Shown here: piece by piece, positions 16,832 through 25,264 of the stretch
How the letters are laid out: every line of letters starts with the position of its first letter
Numbering within the stretch: the stretch's first letter is position 1
Source: G963663365 sp963663365
GTDB lineage: Bacteria; Hinthialibacterota; Hinthialibacteria; Hinthialibacterales; G963663365
Assembly: GCA_963663365.2 (NCBI GenBank)
Contig: CAXXIH010000001.1
Span: 186,001-250,000 of the forward strand
Direction: 5' to 3'
DNA: 64,000 nucleotides
Position numbers and translations under genes: made by a program
Notes under the pieces: generated by a model
Seen by the model: only the letters and a program-made list of their open reading frames with translations
The model's database searches: none
Told to the model about the DNA's origin: nothing

Positions 16832-17623
16832 ATGTCAAAGCCATCGATTGGGGAGCAATTTGAGAATTTTGTCGAGATTATGGCCCGGCTTCGTGGCCCC
16901 AATGGGTGCCCCTGGGATCGCGAGCAGACTCATCAAAGTCTGATGAAATACCTTATTGAAGAATCTTATGAGGTTGCTGAGTCAATCGAAGAGGAAGACT
17001 GGGATGCTTTGGCAGAGGAGTTGGGGGATGTCCTGCTCCAGATTGTCTTTCATGCTCGTATGGCCCAGGAAGCGGAGACCTTTACGATCCGCGATGTGAT
17101 TCAGAAGATCACGGACAAGATGATCAATCGTCACCCTCACGTTTTCGGCGATGCCACAGCCAATGATTCAGCCGAAGTTCTCAAACGGTGGGAAACCTCT
17201 AAACGCGAAGAAAAGCCGGAGCGAGAGTCGATCTTGGATGGCATCCCCCGAAATTTGCCGGCCTTGATGCGTGCCCACCGTCTTCAAGACCGTGCCGCGG
17301 GTTGCGGATTCGATTGGGAAAAAACAGAGCTGGTTATTGATAAAATGGAGGAAGAACTCCGAGAATTCCGCCACGCCTATCAATGCAAGCAAACCGAAGA
17401 AACCCGGGAAGAGTTTGGCGATCTGCTTTTTGCTTTGGTTAATGTGGCTCGTTTTGTAGATGTTGATCCGGAGGAGTGTCTACGAGCGGCCAACGACAAA
17501 TTTACGGCCCGGTTTCGGCATATTGAACGAGAATTAGATGCACAAGGTGTCTCTTTGGATGATGCCTCGTTGGAACAGATGGATGCCTTGTGGGATGATG
17601 CCAAAAAGAAAGAAGTCCGCTAA
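16832..17623 (+). CDS. mazG: Nucleoside triphosphate pyrophosphohydrolase MazG
   Basis: The 263-residue protein has two MazG helical modules. The first (about 5-120) has LRGPNGCPWDREQTHQSL, EESYEVAESI and EELGDVLLQIVFHA, whose acidic residues bind Mg2+. The second (about 165-245) has DKMEEELREFRHA and EEFGDLLFALVNVAR. MazG hydrolyses (d)NTPs to monophosphates and helps clear abnormal nucleotides and ppGpp-linked pools. Start ATG 16832 is set by TGAGGA 7 nt upstream; ATG 16826 is nearly as good. Single gene, no close partner. Confidence 0.92.
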   Translation: MSKPSIGEQFENFVEIMARLRGPNGCPWDREQTHQSLMKYLIEESYEVAESIEEEDWDALAEELGDVLLQIVFHARMAQEAETFTIRDVIQKITDKMINRHPHVFGDATANDSAEVLKRWETSKREEKPERESILDGIPRNLPALMRAHRLQDRAAGCGFDWEKTELVIDKMEEELREFRHAYQCKQTEETREEFGDLLFALVNVARFVDVDPEECLRAANDKFTARFRHIERELDAQGVSLDDASLEQMDALWDDAKKKEVR

Positions 17624-17717
17624 AAAGATAATATTATTCCACTTCTAGGTAGAAATGAAAATCAGTGTTAATAGCCGAGATTAATTGTTAGCCTTGGCGA
17701 TGGCTCTCGGAACAGGA

Positions 17718-18086
17718 CTATTCGTCATTGCCTTCTTCTTTGTCGGCGAATCCACCAAAAACAACACCTACGACATTTTTGCCTTCTTCCGACTTAAACA
17801 GGCGAACCACCTTGGCGTGATAAATGATGGGGAAGTTGTTTTGTTCCCGCGCCCACACCTCGCGTTGTCTTAAATTCATAAATAATGCGACACGCAATCG
17901 TTGCCCAATCTCAAACTTGTCATCGGATTCGAATCCCAATCCTCCGACCAGGACCGGGCCGATGTCCAGAGTCTCAGCTTCCATCCACTCACCGTCTGCA
18001 AGCGATTCACCGCCATCAAGACTATACACAAAAGGAATACAAGCCTTTTCGCGTTCGAATTCTCTACGTTCTTTAAAATCGTTCAT
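17718..18086 (-). CDS. PilZ-like domain protein
   Basis: A 122-residue cytoplasmic protein with PilZ architecture: an N-terminal RREFERE (RxxxR-type) followed by a six-strand barrel, AETLDIGPVLVGGLGF, then GQRLRVALFM and HAKVVRLFKSEEGKNVVGVVF. PilZ domains bind cyclic di-GMP through RxxxR and a D/N-x-S-x-x-G motif. Here the second motif is DIGPVLVGG, without the usual Ser, so binding may be weak or lost. It lies 90 bp downstream of a zinc-ribbon gene on the same strand. The C-terminus is acidic. Confidence 0.65.
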   Translation of the reverse strand: MNDFKERREFEREKACIPFVYSLDGGESLADGEWMEAETLDIGPVLVGGLGFESDDKFEIGQRLRVALFMNLRQREVWAREQNNFPIIYHAKVVRLFKSEEGKNVVGVVFGGFADKEEGNDE

Positions 18087-18176
18087 CTTTATTCCCCAGA
18101 ACCATCACGCATAGTACCCCGTTTCCGGAGTAATTGGCAACCATCAGAATCTGTCAGCAGAGCTGTCGAGAGACGA

Positions 18177-18635
18177 TCAGCGACCGTAGCCCTTTTCCTG
18201 ATAGACCATTCTGCGCTTCGGCGCTTGTACTGTATCCGTAACAATTCGGTCAGCCGATCCACGGCGAACCTTTTCCCGATGCTTAATTTCGACCTCATCC
18301 AAGGTTCTATTGAGATCCGGTGTTTGGTTGTAACCAGCTTTTTCGAGATAATTGGTGACCGGAGGAGGAACACGTACGCATTTGAGTTCATTCATCTCCA
18401 AATAGCCCCGGTTGATCCAGCTGCGCATGAATTCAGGGGAAACTTTTAGCCCGCCAACTGGATCCATATCTACATAAATAGTGCGTATGGGGCAAAAATC
18501 GGAACCATAGCAGTGCATAAACCAAAATGTGCCGATCAAAAGGTCGAGTTCCTTTGGAGTGCATTGCTCGCAAGTGAGCTCAAATTCATCAATTTGCGCT
18601 GTGCGTCGGCAGAGGTGGCATTTCTTGGTAGGCAT
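18177..18635 (-). CDS. Zinc-ribbon protein with helix-turn-helix-like segment
   Basis: Not firmly recognised. The 152-residue protein starts with two CxxC pairs (Cys6, Cys9, Cys22, Cys25) forming a zinc ribbon. A segment at about 60-85 (GGLKVSPEFMRSWINRGYLEM) resembles the winged-helix part of flagellar-operon YvyF/TIGR03826-type proteins, where a zinc ribbon precedes a region that recognises partners. The C-terminal 60 residues are charged and probably disordered. It precedes the PilZ-like gene. A link to motility is inference from fold and neighbours only. Confidence 0.55.
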   Translation of the reverse strand: MPTKKCHLCRRTAQIDEFELTCEQCTPKELDLLIGTFWFMHCYGSDFCPIRTIYVDMDPVGGLKVSPEFMRSWINRGYLEMNELKCVRVPPPVTNYLEKAGYNQTPDLNRTLDEVEIKHREKVRRGSADRIVTDTVQAPKRRMVYQEKGYGR

Positions 18636-19090
18636 TGAAGGCCTCCAGAATAAAAAAATAGGGGTGAATGGGCATGTTTTTGCCCATCATCCAAAATAAC
18701 CTCAACCTCAGTGAAATTATGCTTGGTTAACCCGACAGGCCCTAACTCTAGCCATCTGAGGGGATAAGGTCAAGAAAATAATTAATGTTCCAAATAGGGC
18801 ATAGCTCTATAAACATTGTAACATAATACCCCGGACACCCCTTACTTCAGGCCTAAATCTAATGATTTGAGTCTGTTCGGGTTTATTTTGGCAAGACATC
18901 ATTTCATTCTTGCGCGTCATGATCCACGCCAATCTTATGATTATTGGCTAAACTTGGCTGTTGCTTGAGGCGATTTGGGGATTCTTTGCTTCCTTCCGCT
19001 TTAAAGTTGGCTGTTGAAGGCAGTTTATCCATGGCAAATCCCAATTCCGCCGTTTTTTGTTGTATGAGTTTGATATGGAGAATTTCGACG
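18636..19090. other. Intergenic region with short hairpin
   Basis: About 455 bp between divergent genes. A 7-bp hairpin (18668-18674 with 18681-18687) lies in the leader of the zinc-ribbon gene. The upstream part of an open frame reaching 18944 is rejected as coding because its composition differs and ATG 19091 has the better ribosome-binding site. Nothing else recognised. Confidence 0.4.
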
Positions 19091-19849
19091 ATGACCCAAC
19101 ATGATCAGAATCCACAAGATGTACCCTTTGCGGGCTTTCGAGTAGGTGTCCAGAGTTATTGCTATCGTGAGTTTTCTCTGAAAGCTGCTTGTGAGCAGCT
19201 CAAAGGTCTGGGATTAAGCCGGTTCGAAATTTTTCCCGGGCATTCCGACGATTTCAATGAAAATGCCGATCCTGAAAACATGAAAGCGTTTTTAAAGGCC
19301 GCGGGTGTGGAATGTCCGTCTTATGGTGTGGTTGGACTAAGCGCAGATGAAGAAAAGACCGGCAGGCTTTTCCAATTTGCGAGTGCCATGGGAATCGAAA
19401 TGCTTTCCGCTGATCCTGAGCCGGATAGTTTCCCGCTGTTGGACCGTCTGGTGAAAGAGCATGATATCTGTGTCGGTATTCACAATCACGGTCCCGGATC
19501 GCGCTACGACAAACTGGAAGATGTAGCAACGGCCGTTGAACCGTGGGATACGCGCATTGGTGCTTGTGTCGATACCGGGCATTTTCTACGTTCCGGTGTC
19601 GATCCGGTTGACGCGATTCGCCGCCTGGGGAATCGCGTGCATGGAGTGCACCTAAAGGATTTCAGTGAAGATGGAGTTGACTCTGTTATTGGCACGGCCC
19701 GCCTTAACGTTTTGGCCGTTTTGAAAGTTTTAAAAGAGAATGGTTTTTGCGGTCATTTGGCTTTTGAGTATGAAGGCGATGCCGACAATCCTTCACCGGC
19801 CTTGGCTCAGGGAGTCGCTGTCTTAAAGGCTATGGTGAATTCGATGTAA
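19091..19849 (+). CDS. Sugar phosphate isomerase/epimerase (xylose isomerase-like TIM barrel)
   Basis: The 252-residue protein fits the AP endonuclease 2/xylose isomerase-like TIM barrel. Visible metal-ligand motifs are IHNHGPGS, CVDTGHFLRSG, GVHLKDF and LAFEYEGD, in the expected order, which hold a divalent metal for keto-aldo isomerisation or epimerisation of sugars. Start ATG 19091 has GGAG 11 nt upstream; an in-frame extension to 18944 lacks family sequence. The substrate is unknown. It stands between a divergent zinc-ribbon gene and a convergent TPR gene. Confidence 0.82.
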   Translation: MTQHDQNPQDVPFAGFRVGVQSYCYREFSLKAACEQLKGLGLSRFEIFPGHSDDFNENADPENMKAFLKAAGVECPSYGVVGLSADEEKTGRLFQFASAMGIEMLSADPEPDSFPLLDRLVKEHDICVGIHNHGPGSRYDKLEDVATAVEPWDTRIGACVDTGHFLRSGVDPVDAIRRLGNRVHGVHLKDFSEDGVDSVIGTARLNVLAVLKVLKENGFCGHLAFEYEGDADNPSPALAQGVAVLKAMVNSM

Positions 19850-19867
19850 GAATCCGCTTTGGTTGCT

Positions 19868-21598
19868 CTAGTTCACCGGCGCCAAGAATCCGGCGGCCTC
19901 AGCCATTCTGCCGGTTTCCAGGTAGATCAATCCCATGGTGTGACGCAGGTCTTCATTTTCAGGAAACTTTTGCAGAGCAGGGGATAAGACTCTTTCGGCC
20001 TCCTCAAAGCGCTGCAACCGCCAGGCCGCCACGGCATAAATATAAACAATGTGAATCGGCGCGTCTTTTTGAGTGGCAATGTTTTGTAATATTTCAAGCG
20101 TCTGTTTGTAGTCGCCCAGACGGTAGGATGCTTCGGCCTGCAAATCGACAATGCATTGTTGTGAGCCTGAGATTCCGGCAGCCGTTTGCGCGCTCCTGAT
20201 GGCTTCTTCGTATTCACCGGTTTGTATCAGTGTCCACCCGCGCCCCACATGGTTCTTTACTTCCTCGGGATTCATCTCAATGGCAATACCGTATTCCTTT
20301 AGAGCTTCGGCGGTTTGGCCGATCCCCGAATAAGCCCGGCCTAAATAGCGATGGATATGACCGTTGTTATCCCGTTTGCGTACAGCTTCACGCAGAATCC
20401 CCAGCCCTTCTTCAAAGTGCTGGGCCTCGACTAATGCGCAACCGTAACGGCGAAGAAGACGTATCTGATTGGGATCGGCATCAACAGCCGCTTTGTAGGC
20501 TTTTGCGGCATCCTCCCACTGTTCAAAGTTCCAAGCCAAGTCACCCCAACGTTGAAGTAACTCCTTATCTTCAGGCCAACGCCCACAAGCGAGCCGGGCC
20601 GCTTCATTTGCCCGCAAGGGAGCATTGGCCCGTTCCAATGCCGAAATCAAATGCTGCGCGTCTTCGGCATTAGCCGAACTCCGGTCGACAACCTGCTTAT
20701 AAATTGCAGATGCCTTAAACCAGTTGTTTTGTGTACCGTAACAGGCCGCCTCTACCCGCATGATGTCGATATTTGCGGGATCGTAGTGTCTTGCTTCATC
20801 GAGCAGTTCCATGGCCCGCACGGGATCTCCATTTAATAAACAGGTTTTTGCATCCTCCACGTTTCTATCGATCAGCCGCGTACGCATGGGAGGAATCGAG
20901 GTCACCAGCTTATCGACGACCACCTTGAGTGCCTTGACTCTCTGGTCATATTCCAAGTCACGAAGTTGCTGCCGGACGTTGACTTCGGTTTTCCCCCGTT
21001 CCGTACCCTCCAAATGTTCCAAACATTCTTCAAACGTCTCGCGTAATGACAATTCACGCAGCCGGTCGGCATGAATTGTCTGACTATAATCTGTAAAACG
21101 TTGACTCATGGCCTGAGTCAACTCCGCTATTTGTTGTTTGAGTTCGATGCAGCCCTGACTCAACATCTCGAATGCAGATGCGCTTGTAGGCAAAGGTATC
21201 CCTTGATTTGCCATTCGGCGCAACATTCCGAGTTTCTTTTCAACTTCCTCCAATTTGCGTTTTCGGTTGGCGAAAACAGAACCGAGTTTTAATAAATCGT
21301 CGACAAATTGTGCGGCGCGGGTTGAAAGCCGCTTTTGTTTATGGCTGATTTGAACATCCCGGCGGATTTCAACGACAAGGTTTTCTATATCCTCAGCCAA
21401 ACCATCGCGGATCAAGCGTAAGACCTGGTTCGCCTGCTCTTCCGCCATGTCTTCAGATGTTCCCAGCAGCGATTTCGCCGACTTTGCCAGCGTCTCCTTT
21501 AACTGACTACGATGGCGCATCTCTTCTGCTTGTTCAGCGCGTCGTTTACGGGCCTTTTCTTGTTCGGCTTTAGCCGAGGAGGCATTGGCTGTATTCAT
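19868..21598 (-). CDS. Cytoplasmic coiled-coil and TPR protein
   Basis: The 576-residue protein has no signal peptide or membrane helix. Residues 1-230 are strongly charged helices (EKARKRRAEQAEEMRHR, FANRKRKLEEVEKKLGML) consistent with a coiled coil. Residues about 245-575 are some nine tetratricopeptide repeats, for example CLLNGDPVRAMELLDEARHY, LGRAYSGIGQTAEALKEYGIA and LIYLETGRMAEAAGFL. It is the last gene of a minus-strand run, 36 bp after FapA, and may work with it. Specific function unknown; a scaffold role is inference. Confidence 0.78.
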   Translation of the reverse strand: MNTANASSAKAEQEKARKRRAEQAEEMRHRSQLKETLAKSAKSLLGTSEDMAEEQANQVLRLIRDGLAEDIENLVVEIRRDVQISHKQKRLSTRAAQFVDDLLKLGSVFANRKRKLEEVEKKLGMLRRMANQGIPLPTSASAFEMLSQGCIELKQQIAELTQAMSQRFTDYSQTIHADRLRELSLRETFEECLEHLEGTERGKTEVNVRQQLRDLEYDQRVKALKVVVDKLVTSIPPMRTRLIDRNVEDAKTCLLNGDPVRAMELLDEARHYDPANIDIMRVEAACYGTQNNWFKASAIYKQVVDRSSANAEDAQHLISALERANAPLRANEAARLACGRWPEDKELLQRWGDLAWNFEQWEDAAKAYKAAVDADPNQIRLLRRYGCALVEAQHFEEGLGILREAVRKRDNNGHIHRYLGRAYSGIGQTAEALKEYGIAIEMNPEEVKNHVGRGWTLIQTGEYEEAIRSAQTAAGISGSQQCIVDLQAEASYRLGDYKQTLEILQNIATQKDAPIHIVYIYAVAAWRLQRFEEAERVLSPALQKFPENEDLRHTMGLIYLETGRMAEAAGFLAPVN

Positions 21599-21634
21599 CT
21601 CATTGGTCCTTAAAACTGGTCGAGACGGGCCGGA

Positions 21635-23659
21635 TTATAGGTCTCCGCTGTCCTGTGAGGAGGCAGCATCTTCGCGATTTTCGTATTCGAATTGTTTGAT
21701 TTCACCATCGATCAGACACAGCGTGCATTTTTGTATCGGTTGCGTAATCTTCCATTCCGCTTCTTCCATCCAGATCTGTGTTCCAGGCTGAACGCCTTCA
21801 GATGCACGTATAAATCGTTTGTTGGACTCGCTTGTATTCAAATCCTCTTGGGTTTGTGCCAGTTTTTCTTTGAGTTTGTGAATGATGATCTCAATCTTTT
21901 TTATGCCTTTTTTGACATTGATATATGTTTCTTTTTTCTCGTTCGGGAGTGCCCCCCCCAATTTTTCCTGCAATTTTTCTAATCCGTTCAAGGCCTTGGC
22001 GAATTGGCCGAGTTTTTCTTCTCGCAGCCGTATTGCCTCTTCGAGTTGTTCCACTTCGCCTCGCAGCCGCAGTAATTCCGCGCCCAGCCGAATTTTTGTT
22101 TTCACTCCCATCTCTGATCCGATAATAGCGGCGCTGACTTCATCCCAGGCGTAAATCTCCGCGCCGATGATGCTTGCGTGGTTGCCGTCCAACACAACTT
22201 TTTTGGCGTCAACCTTGCATTGAATTACAGAACCATGGATTGAGATGATTTCTTGTGCATAAAGTTCCCCGCCATTGATGAATTTAACGTCGATATTCTT
22301 CGCGGCAATAAGTTTGCCACCCTCGATGCCCCCATCGATCAGGATATTTCCTTTCGCGATCAGCTCAGCCGCCTCAATTGTACCTTTTACCATAATGTCT
22401 TGTGCTGATTCAATCTTAAATCCGGCGGCGACATCGCCATTAACATTAACTGAAACACCGGTCTTGACGTTCCCGGTTGAAAAATTGACGCCTTTGGACA
22501 GAACCAATGCATCCACTACTGTAACTGCATCTCCCTCCAAATAGGCGCATCCATTGATTGTTGATACTAATTCAAATCCGGTCTCCGAGAGACGTGTATT
22601 GGGCACTGTCGGAAGGGGATAATCGACGCCATCGATGCAGGGGATAGGATTACCCAAGACATCGCAGCCCGGCTCTCCGGGTTCGGAAGGTGTTTTCTTT
22701 ACAATGACTTGTCCTTCAGTCACGGGCAGAAAGCGATTGAGCTCTTTCATGTCCGATTTAACTTTCGTAATTTCTTGGGGAACTCCTGAAATATCGCGGA
22801 TGTCCAGACAGTCTTCGATAACGGCATCGACGCCACTTACCGGTTTAGAACCTTCTGCAATTGTGACGAAACGGTCGAATTTCTTTTTTCCGAAAACCGT
22901 TTCTACTGCTTTCTGGCCAATGCCATGTACAATGCCCTGCTCGGCGAGATTTTCAATAACTGTCTCCGAATTCCACATTTCGGCCAGTTCGCTGGTCACC
23001 AATACAGCGGCCCGCATCCGGTCTTCGCTGATATCGACCTCCACACCGAGCGCGCGTACAGCTTCTAGAATGAATGATGGTTTGCCCAAATTCTCATCGA
23101 AATTAAAAGACGATTTGGGCATGATGTCATTGTCGACAATCTGCCGGATGACCTTTTCAATACTGCGCATGCCCCCGATCACGGTCATGCGCAGCCGTTC
23201 GGCGGGCATATTCTCCAACCAATTCCGTGCTTGACCCAGAATGATTTGCGCGCCTTTGAGTTCATTTTCCCAGAGAGTCGGTTTTCGCCGCTCTGTCTCT
23301 TCTTTCTCCGGGATTTGTTCTTCGCTTTCTTTGGAAGGAGGTTCGGGTTCCGGCTTTGCGGCGGTTTCCGCATCCTCAGACGAAGATGCATCATCGCCTT
23401 TGGATTCTGAATCCTCATCGGTTATGGCTGGTTCTGTAGATTCAGGATCACTTTCGGAGGCGTCTCCCTCACTTTTTTCTGTATCTTGCGGCGTGTCCGA
23501 TGTTTCTTGAGGTTTGCCCTCGGTTGTTTCATCCGCTTCCGGCTCTTTTTCCTCTTCTTTGGGCGCAGAAGGATCCCCCAACTCATCAGTGATGATTCTT
23601 AAGCCTTCTTCCAGAAGGTCAATGACCCTACTCAGACGTTCTTGAATAGTCGGGGGCAT
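21635..23659 (-). CDS. FapA family protein (DUF342, flagellar assembly protein A-like)
   Basis: The product (about 674 residues) contains the FapA/DUF342 core at about 280-560: TEGQVIVKKTPSEPGEPGCDVLGNPIP, then a long right-handed beta-helix of short repeats (GDVAAGFKIESAQDIMVKGTIEAAELIAKGNILIDGGIEGG), followed by a coiled coil at about 555-625. Residues about 30-135 are a very acidic, Glu/Asp/Ser-rich disordered insert. FapA-type proteins are linked to polar flagellum placement in Vibrio and are widespread with uncertain function. Met18 of the longest frame is chosen as start because AGGA lies 10 nt upstream; ATG 23683 is possible. Gap to the upstream adenosyltransferase gene is 117 bp. Confidence 0.82.
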   Translation of the reverse strand: MPPTIQERLSRVIDLLEEGLRIITDELGDPSAPKEEEKEPEADETTEGKPQETSDTPQDTEKSEGDASESDPESTEPAITDEDSESKGDDASSSEDAETAAKPEPEPPSKESEEQIPEKEETERRKPTLWENELKGAQIILGQARNWLENMPAERLRMTVIGGMRSIEKVIRQIVDNDIMPKSSFNFDENLGKPSFILEAVRALGVEVDISEDRMRAAVLVTSELAEMWNSETVIENLAEQGIVHGIGQKAVETVFGKKKFDRFVTIAEGSKPVSGVDAVIEDCLDIRDISGVPQEITKVKSDMKELNRFLPVTEGQVIVKKTPSEPGEPGCDVLGNPIPCIDGVDYPLPTVPNTRLSETGFELVSTINGCAYLEGDAVTVVDALVLSKGVNFSTGNVKTGVSVNVNGDVAAGFKIESAQDIMVKGTIEAAELIAKGNILIDGGIEGGKLIAAKNIDVKFINGGELYAQEIISIHGSVIQCKVDAKKVVLDGNHASIIGAEIYAWDEVSAAIIGSEMGVKTKIRLGAELLRLRGEVEQLEEAIRLREEKLGQFAKALNGLEKLQEKLGGALPNEKKETYINVKKGIKKIEIIIHKLKEKLAQTQEDLNTSESNKRFIRASEGVQPGTQIWMEEAEWKITQPIQKCTLCLIDGEIKQFEYENREDAASSQDSGDL

Positions 23660-23776
23660 GTGGAGAAGTCCTGACAGACACATGTCTCTGGGGCAAGGCC
23701 CAAGAGACACAAGAATAATGCAAACACTGACTTACTATAACACTCTTGTTAAAGGCATTCTTGCATTTCAATTTTA

Positions 23777-24382
23777 TCAAACCAAACCGGAACCGGCTGT
23801 CTTATCCCAAATTGTTTCCTTTTGATTCTCAAGTTTGGCTGCCCAGCGAGCCAATACAAACAGCAGATCAGATAGGCGGTTCAAGTATGGAAGATTATTA
23901 TCTCCGATGGCTGCTTCACCCGCCAAAGTGACACAATCGCGCTCTGTGGCCCGGCAATGGGCTCGGCAGCGGTGGAGTTGGGCAGCAAGAAGTCCGCCGC
24001 CGGGCAAGATAAATGCTTGTAGCGGCGTCAATTGTGCTTCCACCTCATCGATCCAAGTTTCCAGAGCATGTATGTTTATATCTGTGAGGACAGGCAATGT
24101 ACCATTCCTCTTTTCGATTGGGGTTGCCAAATCGGCCCCTAACGTAAAGAGATCATGCTGAATCGCCGTTAGAATGACACGCAACCGGTTCAGGCCTTCC
24201 GAATTACCATCTCCCGCAATTGCCTTATCCAGCAAAGCGATGCTCATTCCAATTTCCGCATTGGTCTGATCAACCTGTCCGTAAGCCGCCACTCGGATGT
24301 GATTCTTGCGAACCCTTTGACCACCATAAAGTCCCGTTTCGCCATGATCGCCGGTTCGTGTATAGATGCGCAATTTGCTCAT
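23777..24382 (-). CDS. Cob(I)yrinic acid a,c-diamide adenosyltransferase (PduO type)
   Basis: The 201-residue protein begins with the PduO-type signature YTRTGDHGETGLYGGQRVRKNHIRVAAYGQVDQTNAEIG and keeps the C-terminal helix with CRATERDCV and LNRLSDLLFVLARWA. The enzyme is a trimer that transfers the 5'-deoxyadenosyl group of ATP to cob(I)alamin, making coenzyme B12. Start ATG 24382 has GAGG 6 nt upstream and matches the family N-terminus. Its presence implies use of adenosylcobalamin. It sits between the PH-like gene and fapA without obvious functional ties. Confidence 0.93.
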   Translation of the reverse strand: MSKLRIYTRTGDHGETGLYGGQRVRKNHIRVAAYGQVDQTNAEIGMSIALLDKAIAGDGNSEGLNRLRVILTAIQHDLFTLGADLATPIEKRNGTLPVLTDINIHALETWIDEVEAQLTPLQAFILPGGGLLAAQLHRCRAHCRATERDCVTLAGEAAIGDNNLPYLNRLSDLLFVLARWAAKLENQKETIWDKTAGSGLV

Positions 24383-24454
24383 GAATGCCTCACAGGAGTG
24401 GGGATTGTATGCCACTGTGGCCGATTCGGGCCCGAACTGGCGAGAGATACCGGC

Positions 24455-25081
24455 TTACGTGCACATCCTCTCCGCTTCAGTTTGTAGAGCGCCCGGAATA
24501 TCGGAATTTTGTCTAAGCCAAAGCAGCTGCGTGTAGACTTTACGCGCATCTTGAATGAGGTCAAAACTTGGCCCCACAAACCGTTTAAGTCCAGGCCATG
24601 GGATTCCACTAAGCCATGAAGCCAAAGGGTGAGAAAAGCCGAAGGTGATAATCCCATAATTGCGGTTTCGAGATGAAACAAGTTGAATGTCTTCCAGTGC
24701 TCCAATTTCGTAACTTTCGACCATCGGCTGCCACACTCCGCTCACGATGATGATTCGAAGATTGGTCAGGCCATAGTAAGTGTGCATCCTTTGGAAGTGG
24801 TCCATGACATAACGCCCGACTGTTACATAAAGACCGAATAGCAGAAACGGAACATAGATGAATAATCCAAGCGGATTGGCCAACATTCCCGGAATATAAA
24901 GCGCACGCAATCCCCTCCAGCCAAGCGTTGTCAGGGCCAGACTTCCCCACAATAACGTAAATGGAATCAGAAGGATATCGGCGATTCGGAGCCGGATGCC
25001 CGGACGTGGCTTTCCGTACCAGATCAGCTTTTCACCCGGCCATAATTCCTGACTGATTATTTGCCGCGGATTCTCGTGCAT
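24455..25081 (-). CDS. Membrane protein with bacterial PH-like domain
   Basis: The 208-residue protein starts with a soluble segment (LWPGEKLIWYGKPRPG), typical of bacterial PH-domain (DUF304/YdbS-like) membrane proteins. Two membrane helices follow at about 35-60 and 73-95 (IADILLIPFTLLWGSLAL; GLFIYVPFLLFGLYVTVG). The PH-like domain runs from about 100 to 170: YYGLTNLRIIIVSGVWQPMVESYEIGALEDIQLV. Such domains bind lipids or proteins at the membrane; the exact role is unknown. Start ATG 25081 matches the family; it is the first gene of the minus-strand run toward 19868. Confidence 0.75.
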   Translation of the reverse strand: MHENPRQIISQELWPGEKLIWYGKPRPGIRLRIADILLIPFTLLWGSLALTTLGWRGLRALYIPGMLANPLGLFIYVPFLLFGLYVTVGRYVMDHFQRMHTYYGLTNLRIIIVSGVWQPMVESYEIGALEDIQLVSSRNRNYGIITFGFSHPLASWLSGIPWPGLKRFVGPSFDLIQDARKVYTQLLWLRQNSDIPGALQTEAERMCT

Positions 25082-25264
25082 CGCTTTGTAATCCGAGGGC
25101 TTGTGGATTCCAGCATTTATACAGTAACAAAGAGCCGGTCTGATGACGAATCCTTCCCGGCGAAATGGGAAGGACAATCCAACTCAGACATCGCCTTTCC
25201 GCCGGTGGATTTTTTGGGGGTCCTGCTACTTCATCCGGTGCGTCATCGGTTTTATTCTGGGAAT

